Origin: CAZVVT01 sp964630595
Lineage (GTDB): Bacteria; Chlamydiota; Chlamydiia; Chlamydiales; VFKH01
DNA: 64,000 nucleotides
Reading direction: 5' to 3'
NCBI GenBank assembly: GCA_964630595.1
Contig: CAZVVT010000001.1
Location: 124,001 to 188,000 of the forward strand
Part shown: piece by piece, positions 63,542 through 64,000 of the stretch
Layout of the letters: every line of letters starts with the position of its first letter
Position numbering within the stretch: position 1 is the stretch's first letter
The notes under the pieces: model-generated
Told to the model about the DNA's origin: nothing
The model's database searches: none
Seen by the model: only the letters and a program-made list of their open reading frames with translations
Program-made: the position numbers and the translations under genes

Positions 63542-63582
63542 TTTCCTCAACATGCCCATTAAAATTGGACATATTGAGGAAA
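63542..63582. repeat. inverted repeat between the last two minus-strand genes
   Basis: TTTCCTCAA (63542-63550) pairs with TTGAGGAAA (63574-63582); inner bases extend the stem with two mismatches. No T run on either strand, but it may end the message of the gene at 63598. Confidence 0.5.
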
Positions 63583-63597
63583 CCCTGTAGCTAGAGA

Positions 63598-63882
63598 CTA
63601 GTACCAGTGGCCGGGGACCCAGACGTAGCCGCGGTTGTTGGGCGCCCAGTGGCCGGGGATCCAGGTGGCTCCCGAATGGGGTGGGGTGGACCAATGGCCT
63701 GCGTCCCAAGCCCAAGCACCGTTGACCCAGTTCCAGTGGCCAGGCACCCAGACGCTGCCGGAGGGACCCACGCCGGGGGTTTCCACACGGTCAGCCGGAG
63801 GCGCGCTGGGGGCAATGACGTAGACATCGGCTCCCAAGCCCGATGCCGCAGCAAGTGCTGCAAGTACTAGCAGTTTCTTCAT
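63598..63882 (-). CDS. exported WXXGXW/GHW repeat protein
   Basis: 94 residues from the ATG at 63882, preceded by AGGGAG; a longer frame to 63945 adds a charged N-terminus before the signal peptide. Signal peptide MKKLLVLAALAAASGLG, then five GHW units (WVPGHWNW, WDAGHW, WIPGHW, WVPGHW), the BcpO-type WXXGXW repeat common in envelope proteins of Gram-negative bacteria. Binding partner unknown. Positions 63946-64000 hold nothing I can name. Confidence 0.8.
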   Translation of the reverse strand: MKKLLVLAALAAASGLGADVYVIAPSAPPADRVETPGVGPSGSVWVPGHWNWVNGAWAWDAGHWSTPPHSGATWIPGHWAPNNRGYVWVPGHWY

Positions 63883-64000
63883 ACGAAGACTCCCTTGTTT
63901 GAAGTCGTCACTCTCCTCCCCTGCAAAAAATTTGTCAACTGACACGAGGTTTAATAATCGCTTAACGCGCCAACCCTAGAGTCTTTTGCAACCAAGGATC

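Overview
The window is chromosomal DNA from a bacterium of the phylum Chlamydiota, most likely a Chlamydia-like (environmental) lineage rather than Chlamydia itself. The main evidence is gene order known from chlamydiae: a V-type ATP synthase operon (atpE, a DUF2764 gene, atpA, atpB, atpD) beside rpoC-rpoB-rplL-rplJ-rplA-rplK-nusG-secE-tRNA-Trp-tuf-tRNA-Thr-infA; a HEAT protein/HIT protein/MYG1-like hydrolase/LOG-domain protein block; msbA-like ABC transporter/accA/L,D-transpeptidase/IHF; rpmF-plsX; lepB near ileS; and the chlamydial folate set with CADD and FolC2. By eye, G+C is about half, high for described chlamydiae. No gene is long enough to name a genus, and I saw no phage, insertion sequence or CRISPR array.

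Layout. 1-4.6 kb: V-ATPase operon on the minus strand. 4.6-7.0 kb: small secreted or membrane proteins on the plus strand, including three paralogues ending in Ser-His-Ser-His, where Chlamydia carries tal and other genes. 7.0-19.9 kb: transcription/translation superoperon on the minus strand. 19.9-28.4 kb: SufE, an APC permease, two duplicated orphan genes, then the HEAT/HIT/MYG1/LOG block. 28.3-34.6 kb: a tightly overlapping minus-strand operon running IHF, L,D-transpeptidase, accA, ABC transporter, unknown, queC, followed by tyrS. 34.6-40.3 kb: yidC, a lineage-specific AT-rich patch, and yceD-rpmF-plsX. 40.3-47.9 kb: lepB, a family 9 glycosyltransferase, two duplicated orphan genes and ileS. 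47.9-53.0 kb: folate genes and a DsbA/DsbB pair. 53.1-64 kb: an ACD/Pat-like acyl-CoA synthetase-acetyltransferase, an AT-rich alpha/beta hydrolase, and an accessory cassette of two very large helical proteins plus small neighbours.

The most unusual signal is a matching architecture at two distant sites (21.6-23.2 kb and 43.4-44.9 kb). At each, an orphan gene between two convergent housekeeping genes was tandemly duplicated with breakpoints inside the 3' ends of both neighbours. The junction keeps stubs of the neighbours. At both sites the orphan's -35 element (TTGACA) lies in or directly beside the end of a neighbour, so each duplicate kept a promoter. At the first site one promoter has a run of nine G in its spacer, the layout of a phase-variable promoter. 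A second unusual feature is a 168-bp near-perfect palindrome running from the end of rpmF into the reading frame of plsX. Function assignments for conserved genes are family recognition by eye; no searches were run.
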